This document shows, one piece after another, positions 30,278 to 36,451 of a stretch of DNA of 58,273 nucleotides (the first letter of the stretch is position 1; each line of letters opens with the position of its first letter). The DNA comes from a virus. The notes under the pieces were generated by a model. That model searched no databases and was not told where the DNA came from. It was given only the letters and a program-made list of their open reading frames with translations. The stretch covers positions 1 to 58,273 of IMG/VR virus record IMGVR_UViG_3300009158_000058; one strand, written 5' to 3'. Made by a program: the position numbers and the translations under genes.

Positions 30278-30726
30278 TATAGTTTCTCCAATACTTGTTG
30301 ATATGATTCGGCATGACGCTTTTCTACTTTTGCAAGAGCAGCAAATCGTTTTTCTGCTTTTTCAAGAATTGACTGAAATTGTTCTGCGTGCTCTTTAGAT
30401 TCAGCAATTTGTTCATTAATTTCTTTTACAAAATTATCAACGCCTTCTAAATGAGCTTCTTTTAAGAATGACGGATACATTGTAGTAAACTCATATGTTT
30501 CACCTTCAATTGCTTTTTCTAAACATTCTTTTGTAGATGGTTTACCAACCAATAATTCAAGATGACCCCAAGCGTGTAGAATCTCTTGGTCTGCCGTGTG
30601 TTCAAAGTGTTTTGCAACATCTTCAAATCCTTCTTCACGAGCAATCTTAGCAAAATAACGATACTTGATATGAGCCATTGATTCGCCAGCCAATGCACTT
30701 TCAAGGTTTTTAATTGTAATAGACAT
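30277..30726 (-). CDS. Rubrerythrin-type ferritin-like diiron protein
   Basis: A 149-residue four-helix protein. Likely iron ligands: Glu15 in GESMAH, Glu48 and His51 in DQEILH, Glu76/79 in EGETYEF, and Glu109/112 with His113 in AESKEHAEQF. The fourth helix lacks a strict ExxH, so its ligand set may vary. Rubrerythrins reduce peroxide; here the usual rubredoxin domain is absent and is encoded as the next gene. This points to a phage-borne oxidative stress system or protection of another oxygen-sensitive phage enzyme. Confidence 0.82.
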   Translation of the reverse strand: MSITIKNLESALAGESMAHIKYRYFAKIAREEGFEDVAKHFEHTADQEILHAWGHLELLVGKPSTKECLEKAIEGETYEFTTMYPSFLKEAHLEGVDNFVKEINEQIAESKEHAEQFQSILEKAEKRFAALAKVEKRHAESYQQVLEKL

Positions 30727-30774
30727 ATTTACTCCATAGTTAAAATATTATGTATCTCTCAAATCAATAAATTA

Positions 30775-30814
30775 AGCGTTATCTGATATATGATATATTT
30801 TAATGAGCGTTATC
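30775..30814. repeat. Direct repeat AGCGTTATC, 31 bases apart
   Basis: AGCGTTATC occurs at 30775-30783 and 30806-30814, start-to-start distance 31 bases (about three helical turns), upstream of the rubrerythrin gene. Between them lies an AT-rich segment containing ATATATGATA. This looks like a two-site operator on one face of the DNA. Confidence 0.5.
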
Positions 30815-30825
30815 AAAAAAATTTA

Positions 30826-30999
30826 TTACCACTCACCATTATCAAACCATACACGAATAGTGATAGGCAATAACTCAATGACCAAGGCATCTTGTTCCCA
30901 TGCTTCATTGGTTTTATTATATGCACAAGAAATTCTCCAATGAAATGGATTTAATTTCAAAGTAATGTTACATCCGGAATACATTATCCAATTAATCAT
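30826..30999 (-). CDS. Small conserved hypothetical protein (57 residues)
   Basis: Begins MINWIMYSGCNITLKLNPFH and ends ITIRVWFDNGEW, a compact beta-rich protein with four Trp. LKLNPFHWRI is a pattern I recall from small proteins of T4-like marine phages. Start overlaps the preceding stop by one base. Function unknown. Confidence 0.55.
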   Translation of the reverse strand: MINWIMYSGCNITLKLNPFHWRISCAYNKTNEAWEQDALVIELLPITIRVWFDNGEW

Positions 31000-31202
31000 T
31001 ATATACCCAATTGTGATTTAATATATTTGTCTTTCAACATATCTGGTATTGTTAGATATGGTTCTTCTAATATAAATGGACAAGGAGCTCCCCACTTGTT
31101 TTCATTTAAAAAACATCTTAATAAGTTTATGTGGTACTTATTTTTTGGATCAAACAAATATTTTGGATTACCCAATATTTGTAATTGAAGTAATTTACTC
31201 AT
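30999..31202 (-). CDS. Small conserved hypothetical protein (67 residues)
   Basis: Starts MSKLLQLQILGNPKYLFDPK, contains a Cys pair (LLRCFL, APCPF) and a basic C-terminus. No membrane segment. It overlaps both neighbours by 1-4 bases and so is part of the same translated run. I recognise no family. Confidence 0.5.
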   Translation of the reverse strand: MSKLLQLQILGNPKYLFDPKNKYHINLLRCFLNENKWGAPCPFILEEPYLTIPDMLKDKYIKSQLGI

Positions 31203-31441
31203 TTCACATACTCCAAATTATCTTTACGCATATAATGAATTACTTGATTTTCAGTTTGACTTGAACTCTTAACAACAGGAATGAAAGTTATGCCATCAAT
31301 TTCATTGGTTGCCCAATTTGAATATGTGTAATAAATGTCTTGGTTTGTTTTTGAACGAACTTTTTTGAGAATGGCTTTACCACCAGTTGTGGTGGCAATA
31401 TAACCAGGTCGAGAAGGTTTAGTTTTGTTCCAGTTTTTCAT
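31199..31441 (-). CDS. Small conserved hypothetical protein (80 residues)
   Basis: Starts MKNWNKTKPSRPGYIATTTG and is basic and probably beta-rich. The promoter at 31448-31476 would start transcription at or next to this ATG, so the mRNA may be leaderless; a longer upstream start would lie before the transcript begins and is therefore rejected. Function unknown. Confidence 0.55.
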   Translation of the reverse strand: MKNWNKTKPSRPGYIATTTGGKAILKKVRSKTNQDIYYTYSNWATNEIDGITFIPVVKSSSQTENQVIHYMRKDNLEYVK

Positions 31442-31447
31442 AATATA

Positions 31448-31476
31448 ATTGTAACACAAAAGAAGGGGGCTGTCAA
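31448..31476 (-). promoter_or_regulatory. Sigma70-type promoter overlapping a terminator hairpin
   Basis: TTGACA, 17 bases, TACAAT on the minus strand. The -35 hexamer is the loop (CTTGAC) plus the first base of the following arm of the hairpin at 31465-31484. Confidence 0.65.
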
Positions 31477-31484
31477 GAGCCCCC
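31465..31484 (-). terminator. Hairpin terminator after hsp20 unit
   Basis: Seven-base GC-rich arms GGGGGCT/AGCCCCC with a six-base loop, followed on the minus strand by TTCTTTTGTG. It lies just after the short gene that follows hsp20. The T-tract is imperfect, so termination may be partial. Confidence 0.7.
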
Positions 31485-31488
31485 TATA

Positions 31489-31554
31489 TTACCTACCGTT
31501 TGGGTAGTTCAATTGTTCCCATTCCTCATCGGATACAGGCCACCAATTACTCAT
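31489..31554 (-). CDS. 21-residue peptide after hsp20
   Basis: MSNWWPVSDEEWEQLNYPNG and a final Arg: a Trp-rich acidic microprotein. Its ATG overlaps the last codons of hsp20 by eight bases and the terminator follows five bases after its stop, so the frame fills the transcript exactly. Coding is plausible but not proven. Confidence 0.35.
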   Translation of the reverse strand: MSNWWPVSDEEWEQLNYPNGR

Positions 31555-32008
31555 CTTTTGATTTTACAGTAATTTTCTTTACCGCATCTTGAACCTTTAC
31601 CATGTTCTCCAACCAAACTTTAAGCATACCATTTGTAATTTCGGCATCTTTAATTTCTACCTTGTCGGCAAGAGTAAAAGCACGATTGAAATTACGGTTA
31701 GCAATACCTTTGTAGAGATAGTTATCATCATCAGAACTATCAACTACAGCACCTTTGATTACCAGTTTGTTACCTTCTAAAGTAACTTCAATGTCGGTCT
31801 TAGCAAAGCCAGCAACTGCCATTTCAATGACATACTTGTTTTCTTTTACTTGTTTGATATTGTATGGAGGATAACCGGGTGATGCTTTGGCTACTGTTTC
31901 TGAGATATCACGGATTTGGTCCAATACATCCTCGAAACCAACCGAGAAAGGATCCAAAGATTTGGATAGTGAAGCCCATTGTGGGAATAATAGATTTGTG
32001 CTTGTCAT
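31547..32008 (-). CDS. Small heat-shock protein (Hsp20/alpha-crystallin)
   Basis: A 153-residue chaperone: N-terminal arm with DPFSVGFEDVLDQI, alpha-crystallin domain from about 48 to 140 (YNIKQVKENKYVIEMAVAGF is its start, then IEVTLEGNKLVIKGA and a region around RNFNRAFTLAD). The C-terminal IxI-like element is KKITVK. It keeps unfolded proteins soluble without ATP and is common in T4-like marine phages. The ribosome site is covered by a possible hairpin (32015-32031) and the gene has overlapping early and late promoters. Confidence 0.9.
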   Translation of the reverse strand: MTSTNLLFPQWASLSKSLDPFSVGFEDVLDQIRDISETVAKASPGYPPYNIKQVKENKYVIEMAVAGFAKTDIEVTLEGNKLVIKGAVVDSSDDDNYLYKGIANRNFNRAFTLADKVEIKDAEITNGMLKVWLENMVKVQDAVKKITVKSKDE

Positions 32009-32014
32009 AGATTT

Positions 32015-32031
32015 CTCCTTAATTAAGCGAG
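32015..32031 (-). promoter_or_regulatory. Hairpin occluding the hsp20 ribosome site (possible RNA thermometer)
   Basis: On the mRNA: CTC-G-CTT, loop AATT, AAG-GAG. The six paired bases contain the whole Shine-Dalgarno AAGGAG, with one bulged G, and the start codon is six bases further. A short AU-containing stem with a bulge over an hsp20 ribosome site is the usual plan of simple RNA thermometers. Confidence 0.5.
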
Positions 32032-32073
32032 TTAGTCAATAAAACTGTGGCCTCAAATGAGCACCACACCATA

Positions 32074-32102
32074 AGTATACTATTATTTATACGACTTGTC
32101 AA
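32074..32102 (-). promoter_or_regulatory. Early sigma70-type promoter of hsp20
   Basis: TTGACA, 17 bases, TATACT on the minus strand. The -35 overlaps the regA stop region. The same spacer contains a perfect late box (32084-32091). Confidence 0.8.
32084..32091 (-). promoter_or_regulatory. Late promoter box TATAAATA of hsp20
   Basis: Perfect T4 late consensus lying within the spacer of the early promoter, about 76 bases before the hsp20 start. Confidence 0.65.
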
Positions 32103-32506
32103 TAGTCCTGTGTTTTTTTACCAATATTATATTTTGGTACTAATTGCCAGTCATCCTTTTCTTTATGGGAAAGAATCTTAATCTGACTGAGGAATATAGG
32201 TGGTGGGTTTTCAATCTGTTGTTTTCGGACAACAGTTACCAGACCCCAATCCTCTAACAACTTTACTATGGCATTCCTACGAGATAAGTCGTTTTCGGTA
32301 ATGTCGGTTGGTTTACCATCTAAGGCAAACAACTCTTTAAAGTGGACAATGTAGTATTGACCTCTTTTATGTAGTATATGACACGATTGGAATAAGGTTT
32401 GGTCTTTCTTTGAAGCCACTCCAATGCGTGTAAGGGTTTCACGGACTTTGAGGAAATCATCATTCTCATTCAAAGTCACTTCAACTAAATCAGTAATGTT
32501 AATCAT
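32099..32506 (-). CDS. regA: RegA translational repressor
   Basis: A 135-residue RNA-binding protein that in T4 blocks translation of many early mRNAs by binding near their starts. Strong match by eye: DDFLKVRETLTRIGVASKKD, FQSCHILHKRGQYYIVHFKE, LLEDWGLV and WQLVPKYNIG all correspond to T4 RegA (122 residues). Position after gp62 is as in T4. Four-base overlap with gp62. Confidence 0.95.
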   Translation of the reverse strand: MINITDLVEVTLNENDDFLKVRETLTRIGVASKKDQTLFQSCHILHKRGQYYIVHFKELFALDGKPTDITENDLSRRNAIVKLLEDWGLVTVVRKQQIENPPPIFLSQIKILSHKEKDDWQLVPKYNIGKKTQDY

Positions 32507-32886
32507 ACTCCGCCTTTATCTGTTCTTCTTTTTATTTCAGCGATTTGGTCATCATTAAGAATTCGTAAAGCTTCTTTAGCCTTCTGGTTAGAGTAACCGA
32601 AGTAGGTCTTTACGCAATCTATGTTCTTATCGGTCTCTGATTTCTGCCACGGTTGAAATTTCCGTTTCATTGACCTGATGGTATTTAGAAGATATTGATA
32701 TTGAAGGTCTTTTTCCAACTCTGGATGAAGGTTCATCTCGTTGGCATATAGGACACAATCCATATGATATGACAAAGCACGATTGACCACAAAGGGAGTA
32801 TAGTCTTTTAGGTCGATATCGTCATGTATTACAGATTTTTTAGTTTGAAGTATTGAGGGTATAATCTCCTTGAATAGATCCGGCAT
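32503..32886 (-). CDS. 62: Clamp loader small subunit (T4 gp62-like)
   Basis: A 127-residue helical protein between gp44 and RegA, exactly the T4 gene order. Residues FVVNRALSYHMDCVLYANEM near 32-51 and the Trp-containing RKFQPWQKSE near 75 are typical of gp62 of marine T4-like phages; T4 gp62 itself is longer (187). It joins four gp44 subunits to load the gp45 clamp. Starts at the last base of the gp44 stop (TAATG). Confidence 0.85.
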   Translation of the reverse strand: MPDLFKEIIPSILQTKKSVIHDDIDLKDYTPFVVNRALSYHMDCVLYANEMNLHPELEKDLQYQYLLNTIRSMKRKFQPWQKSETDKNIDCVKTYFGYSNQKAKEALRILNDDQIAEIKRRTDKGGV

Positions 32887-33818
32887 TATTTAAACTCACA
32901 ATCCACCATAATCTCTGTCAAACAAGCAATAAGATTAATCTCCGCATCGGCAACAAAAGCTGCCTGATATTGATACTTAGCAAGAATCAAAACCAATTGT
33001 GGAACAGATTGTGATTTCAACGATTCATATAAGTTGTCGTATAGTTTCCGAAAGATTCTGGCTGGGTCGTTATCGAGATTGTTTGTGACCCATTTTCTGG
33101 CAGAGGCAAAGTCTTTTTCTGCGAGGGCTCGAAGTAAATCAGCAAGTTGTATATCACTAACACTAGCAAGAATGCCTTTATCAATTGTACCAGAAATTGA
33201 GTATCTCTGAAGTTCATTAAGAATCCTACGATTATCTGGAAAGTGTTTTGTGATGACGGCTGCGACAACTTCTTTATCGTATGTAATGCCTTCTTGCGAA
33301 AGGATGTTTTCCACTCTTTTGAAAAGTTGTGCTGCCAGTTTTGGTTTAGAACCATTGATTTTAAAATCGATAACAGAACAACGAGAATGGATTGGATCGA
33401 TGATCCTATTTTTGAAATTGCAAGTGAAGATGAATGAGCAATTTGATGCAAATTCTTCAATTGCTCCCCGTAATGCAGGCTGAGTTGAATTAGGATTAAG
33501 ATAATCGGCCTCATCAATGATGACAACCTTTCTGCCACCCATAAGAGAAACTGATGAAGCATAGTTTTTAATTTTATTGCGAAGGACATCAATGCCAGAC
33601 TCATCAGAGCCATTGATGATAATGTAATCGCAACCAACCTCATTACACAATGCTTTAGCAACTGTTGTTTTTCCAACACCTGCCGTACCAGATAAAAGAA
33701 GATTTGGTATTTCTTTTCTCTTAACGAACTCCTGAAAAGTTTCTTTGAGCGCATCTGGAAGAATACAATCTTCTATTCTAGCTGGTCGATACTTTTCGAC
33801 CCATAATAAATGTTCCAT
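32886..33818 (-). CDS. 44: Clamp loader ATPase large subunit (T4 gp44-like)
   Basis: A 310-residue AAA+ ATPase (T4: 319). WVEKYRPARIEDCILP start, Walker A GTAGVGKTT at 44-52, Walker B KVVIIDEADYLN near 105, and the SRC arginine finger in IHSRCSVIDF near 145. Opens and loads the sliding clamp gp45 with gp62. All key residues present. Preceded by a ribosome site (GGAG). Confidence 0.96.
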   Translation of the reverse strand: MEHLLWVEKYRPARIEDCILPDALKETFQEFVKRKEIPNLLLSGTAGVGKTTVAKALCNEVGCDYIIINGSDESGIDVLRNKIKNYASSVSLMGGRKVVIIDEADYLNPNSTQPALRGAIEEFASNCSFIFTCNFKNRIIDPIHSRCSVIDFKINGSKPKLAAQLFKRVENILSQEGITYDKEVVAAVITKHFPDNRRILNELQRYSISGTIDKGILASVSDIQLADLLRALAEKDFASARKWVTNNLDNDPARIFRKLYDNLYESLKSQSVPQLVLILAKYQYQAAFVADAEINLIACLTEIMVDCEFK

Positions 33819-33854
33819 TTCACATACTCCATAATATAATATATAACAAAAATA

Positions 33855-34046
33855 CTACTCAATTTGTCCTTGCAGAACACCAACAACATCAATTTGTGAT
33901 TCTTCCACAACAATGTTACCATTTGTTAATCCAACAACTGTTTTGCCTTTCATTTCACCGTCAGGTAAAACAAATACAACTACAACATATTTTGGATTAA
34001 TGGCAACTTTTTGTTGATTGGTTGCATCAGTAAAATATACTAACAT
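33855..34046 (-). CDS. Small beta-rich conserved protein
   Basis: A 63-residue protein (MLVYFTDATNQQKVAINPKY start) that alternates hydrophobic and polar residues, like the short FlbD-type or phage strand proteins. It sits between the clamp and clamp loader genes, two bases after the clamp stop. Unknown function. Confidence 0.5.
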   Translation of the reverse strand: MLVYFTDATNQQKVAINPKYVVVVFVLPDGEMKGKTVVGLTNGNIVVEESQIDVVGVLQGQIE

Positions 34047-34048
34047 AA

Positions 34049-34723
34049 TTATCCTTCAAATTTAGATTCTTTAGATTCGGTTGCAACCCAATATTGAATA
34101 TCAACAGCTTTGTTTTTAAATGTTGCCAATCCTTTAGCAGAAATTTCAACATCATAACCACCGGGAATCATTTTAAGGTTGTCTGTCAAAAACACCATCT
34201 TAAATTTTTTGCCGTTGCCTTCGCCAACTTCAATAGAATTCGTATGTGATGAATCATCTTTGGCATTGAAAGTAGTCAAAGAAATTTTATCACCTTGTGA
34301 TTCAACAGCAATATGAGGTGATTGAAGAATAGAGGCAATCTTCAACAAATCAGAGAAATCTTCTTTGGTGAGAGTGAAAGCAACATCAACCGATGGCAAA
34401 GATAATTCTTTGTCTGGTGCGGTCACAATCATTTCTTTTGCTGTCTTACGATACTTAGTGGATTTTTTAGTACCACTTTTGAAGATGACATTCTTATCAT
34501 CAAATTCAATTTCAGTATTATCGAACATTGAATGTACCGACAAAAATTGATTCAAATCATATACACAAAAGTCTTGTGGAAATTCATCTTTCAGAGTGGC
34601 TTTGGCAAGAACAGTTTTGCCTGATGACATGGTGCGAATTGTATTGCCTTTTTTAAACTCAATGCCTTGGTTGATACTGGCAAAGTTTTTTAATACGGAT
34701 AGTGTTTCACTGGTTAACTTCAT
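34049..34723 (-). CDS. 45: Sliding clamp (T4 gp45-like)
   Basis: A 224-residue PCNA-like processivity clamp (T4: 228), also the activator of late transcription through gp55. Start MKLTSETLSVLKNFASIN matches T4 MKLSKDTTALLKNFATIN. I chose the second in-frame ATG because GGAG lies correctly before it and homology begins there; an ATG 12 bases upstream lacks a ribosome site. Own early promoter at 34753-34781, giving a leader of about 23 bases. Confidence 0.95.
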   Translation of the reverse strand: MKLTSETLSVLKNFASINQGIEFKKGNTIRTMSSGKTVLAKATLKDEFPQDFCVYDLNQFLSVHSMFDNTEIEFDDKNVIFKSGTKKSTKYRKTAKEMIVTAPDKELSLPSVDVAFTLTKEDFSDLLKIASILQSPHIAVESQGDKISLTTFNAKDDSSHTNSIEVGEGNGKKFKMVFLTDNLKMIPGGYDVEISAKGLATFKNKAVDIQYWVATESKESKFEG

Positions 34724-34752
34724 TTGATTCTCCATTATGTAAAAGTCCTTTT

Positions 34753-34781
34753 ATCATACTACATCCAAAATACATTGTCAA
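34753..34781 (-). promoter_or_regulatory. Sigma70-type promoter of the clamp operon
   Basis: TTGACA, 17 bases, TATGAT on the minus strand, about 30 bases before the clamp start. It probably drives gp45, gp44, gp62 and regA. Confidence 0.8.
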
Positions 34782-34782
34782 G

Positions 34783-35133
34783 TTATTCTTTGGAATACTT
34801 AACATCGTGTTCATATAAAAACATCAAACAACACATGGCGTGTGCCAAGTGATGTAATCCAGATTCGGTATCAAACTTCTCGCCTTCTTTCCAAGCCCAT
34901 ACATGGCGTTGTAAGGCATCAAAATATCTACGCTTTGAATCTGGTACTTTTTGCCAATTATCTCTTTCATACTTTTGAGCACCAAAAGTTAAAACTTCCG
35001 CAAGAGATTTTAATGCAAGTGGTGGAACCAGACCATATTCTAGTTTACCACCATCAAACTTACGACCCTTGGTTTCAAAGGAAGCATCTTCATAACCTGG
35101 ATGATAAGGTGCTTCATCAACAAGCTTGTTCAT
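34783..35133 (-). CDS. dATP/dGTP diphosphohydrolase-like (MazG-superfamily) protein
   Basis: A 116-residue all-helical protein. KFDGGKLEYGLVPPLALKSLAEV (about 25-47), GAQKYERDNW (51-60) and GLHHLAHAMCCLMFL (92-106) match the dATP/dGTP diphosphohydrolase N-terminal family (from memory), in which acidic and His residues bind magnesium and a dNTP is cut to dNMP and pyrophosphate. The start overlaps the preceding stop (TAATG). Related MazZ enzymes work with PurZ in base-Z phages, but no purZ gene is in the window; a dNTP-pool role is more likely. Confidence 0.7.
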   Translation of the reverse strand: MNKLVDEAPYHPGYEDASFETKGRKFDGGKLEYGLVPPLALKSLAEVLTFGAQKYERDNWQKVPDSKRRYFDALQRHVWAWKEGEKFDTESGLHHLAHAMCCLMFLYEHDVKYSKE

Positions 35134-35951
35134 TACATTTCTCCAACATAATTGGCAACAGCTGGCATATCTCCTTGGAAATGATAGGTACCAATGTGTG
35201 CTGTTCTCATCCACGGACATAACCAAATTGAACCACCCATTTTACGCCACATCTGACAGAACATATAATCTTCTGATAGGTAACGATCCGAGCCGCCACC
35301 AACAATACTATCTTTTGTATCAATGACTGTATCAAAGAAAGCATGAATATATCTTGTGCCATCAAAATTGGCTTGGCCAACATGGTCTGGCTTATAACGA
35401 ATCATCGGGTATGCTTGTTCCATCTTAGCAAACACTTCACGCTTAATCATCATGAATCCAGTACCAATCTCCAGAACCTCTAACGGAGTTGTAACTGAGA
35501 ATTGTGCCGTGCCTTTGACAGGATTAAACACATAATCACCAGTAACTTTTTCTAGTGTTTGTGCTTCAATATCAGGTTTTCTTTCTAGTGCTTTCTTGAC
35601 TGATTTCCACTTAATTGCTTTCTTTGTATAAGGACCACCTGAAACTTCTTTGTCTAGTGCCAATAAAGCAATCACATCTTGTGGATTAAATGAAATATCC
35701 GAATCTAAAAATAGCATATGTGAACATTCTGAACGGTGAATGAATTCATCGACCAAATAGTTTCTTGCACGAGTAATTAATGATTCATTGAAAAGAAATG
35801 AAAATTTAATCTGAATGCCATATTGTATACACAGTCCTTGTAAATCTAAACAGGCTTTCATGTATAGGCCATGATTCATACCGCCATACATTGGTGTGGC
35901 GACAAATAGGCTTTTTGTTTGTAGTTCTTCTTTCTTAATTGAAATTTCCAT
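35133..35951 (-). CDS. Putative glycosyltransferase
   Basis: A 272-residue protein starting MEISIKKEELQTKSLFVATP. A GT-A-like site is visible in HMLFLDSDISFNPQD near residue 82 (DSD as DxD) after a Rossmann-like half. Later GTGFMMIKREVF and SEDYMFCQ (acceptor-side acidic) are also typical of GT-A transferases. GGAGAA precedes the start; a terminator hairpin lies upstream, so longer starts are unlikely. Target unknown; T4 modifies its DNA by glucosylation but that enzyme type is different. Confidence 0.62.
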   Translation of the reverse strand: MEISIKKEELQTKSLFVATPMYGGMNHGLYMKACLDLQGLCIQYGIQIKFSFLFNESLITRARNYLVDEFIHRSECSHMLFLDSDISFNPQDVIALLALDKEVSGGPYTKKAIKWKSVKKALERKPDIEAQTLEKVTGDYVFNPVKGTAQFSVTTPLEVLEIGTGFMMIKREVFAKMEQAYPMIRYKPDHVGQANFDGTRYIHAFFDTVIDTKDSIVGGGSDRYLSEDYMFCQMWRKMGGSIWLCPWMRTAHIGTYHFQGDMPAVANYVGEM

Positions 35952-35974
35952 TTGTTCTCCGAGAAATAAAAAAA

Positions 35975-36002
35975 AGGGGTAACCACTTTCGTGGAAACCC
36001 CT
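35975..36002 (-). terminator. Terminator after the winged-helix gene
   Basis: Minus strand: AGGGGT, TT, CCAC, GAAA loop, GTGG, TT, ACCCCT, then TTTTTTTATT. A GAAA-capped hairpin with a strong U-run 15 bases after the stop of the HTH gene. Confidence 0.9.
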
Positions 36003-36016
36003 CACATCAAATCAGA

Positions 36017-36286
36017 TTAAACTGATTGAACACGAACACCGTTAGCACGGCATTGTGCCTTGAAAGACTTGCTTGGTGTACCTAAACGATACACAGTCTG
36101 CACTTCGCCACCGATGTTTTTCTTGTTACCATAAACAGCATAACCTTCTTGGCGCAACTCAGAGATGCGAGCAGAAACATTGGTGATACCAAAACGGCGT
36201 TGAGCTTGTTTGGTTGTGAATGTGTTGTAGCCTTCTGTTTGTGTCAAGGCGTTCAACATTTTTTGTTTAGCTGATAATTTAGCCAT
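36017..36286 (-). CDS. Winged helix-turn-helix DNA-binding protein
   Basis: An 89-residue protein with a winged-helix plan: helix (KQKMLNALTQTEG), HTH (FTTKQAQRRFGI, TNVSARISELRQEGY) and a beta wing (VYGNKKNIGGEVQTVYRLG). The recognition helix is NVSARISELRQE. It is a single-gene unit with its own early promoter and terminator, typical of a regulator expressed early. Its upstream region carries a long inverted repeat (36404-36450), a possible operator. Confidence 0.78.
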   Translation of the reverse strand: MAKLSAKQKMLNALTQTEGYNTFTTKQAQRRFGITNVSARISELRQEGYAVYGNKKNIGGEVQTVYRLGTPSKSFKAQCRANGVRVQSV

Positions 36287-36348
36287 TTTTAATACTCCAT
36301 AGTAAAGTTAATAATAAAATCTCGTCAACATCTTCAACGAGTCCACAT

Positions 36349-36378
36349 AGTATATCATTATGTATGTGTGTAAGTCAA
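36349..36378 (-). promoter_or_regulatory. Sigma70-type promoter of the winged-helix gene
   Basis: TTGACT, 18 bases, TATACT on the minus strand, with a leader of about 55 bases. Confidence 0.65.
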
Positions 36379-36403
36379 GCATATTTGCGGTATACTTGTT
36401 AAT

Positions 36404-36450
36404 GTATCATATATGTGCCATTAAAGCGGTTTATGTAACATATATGATAC
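36404..36450. repeat. Inverted repeat, 12-base perfect arms
   Basis: GTATCATATATG (36404-36415) and CATATATGATAC (36439-36450) with a 23-base spacer. Placed upstream of the winged-helix promoter and just after the stop of the DruA-like gene. Could be an operator for the adjacent HTH protein or a weak stem-loop at the transcript end. Confidence 0.7.
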
Positions 36451-36451
36451 T

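Larger units (their letters stand above)
36287..36451 (-). promoter_or_regulatory. Control region upstream of the winged-helix gene
   Basis: No gene. Contains the promoter at 36349-36378 and the inverted repeat at 36404-36450, which reaches the stop codon of the next gene. Confidence 0.6.

Noticed and set aside
33017-33754. A 245-residue frame on the minus strand within gene 44
   Set aside because: It is another frame of a gene with all clamp-loader motifs; its product has no recognisable features.
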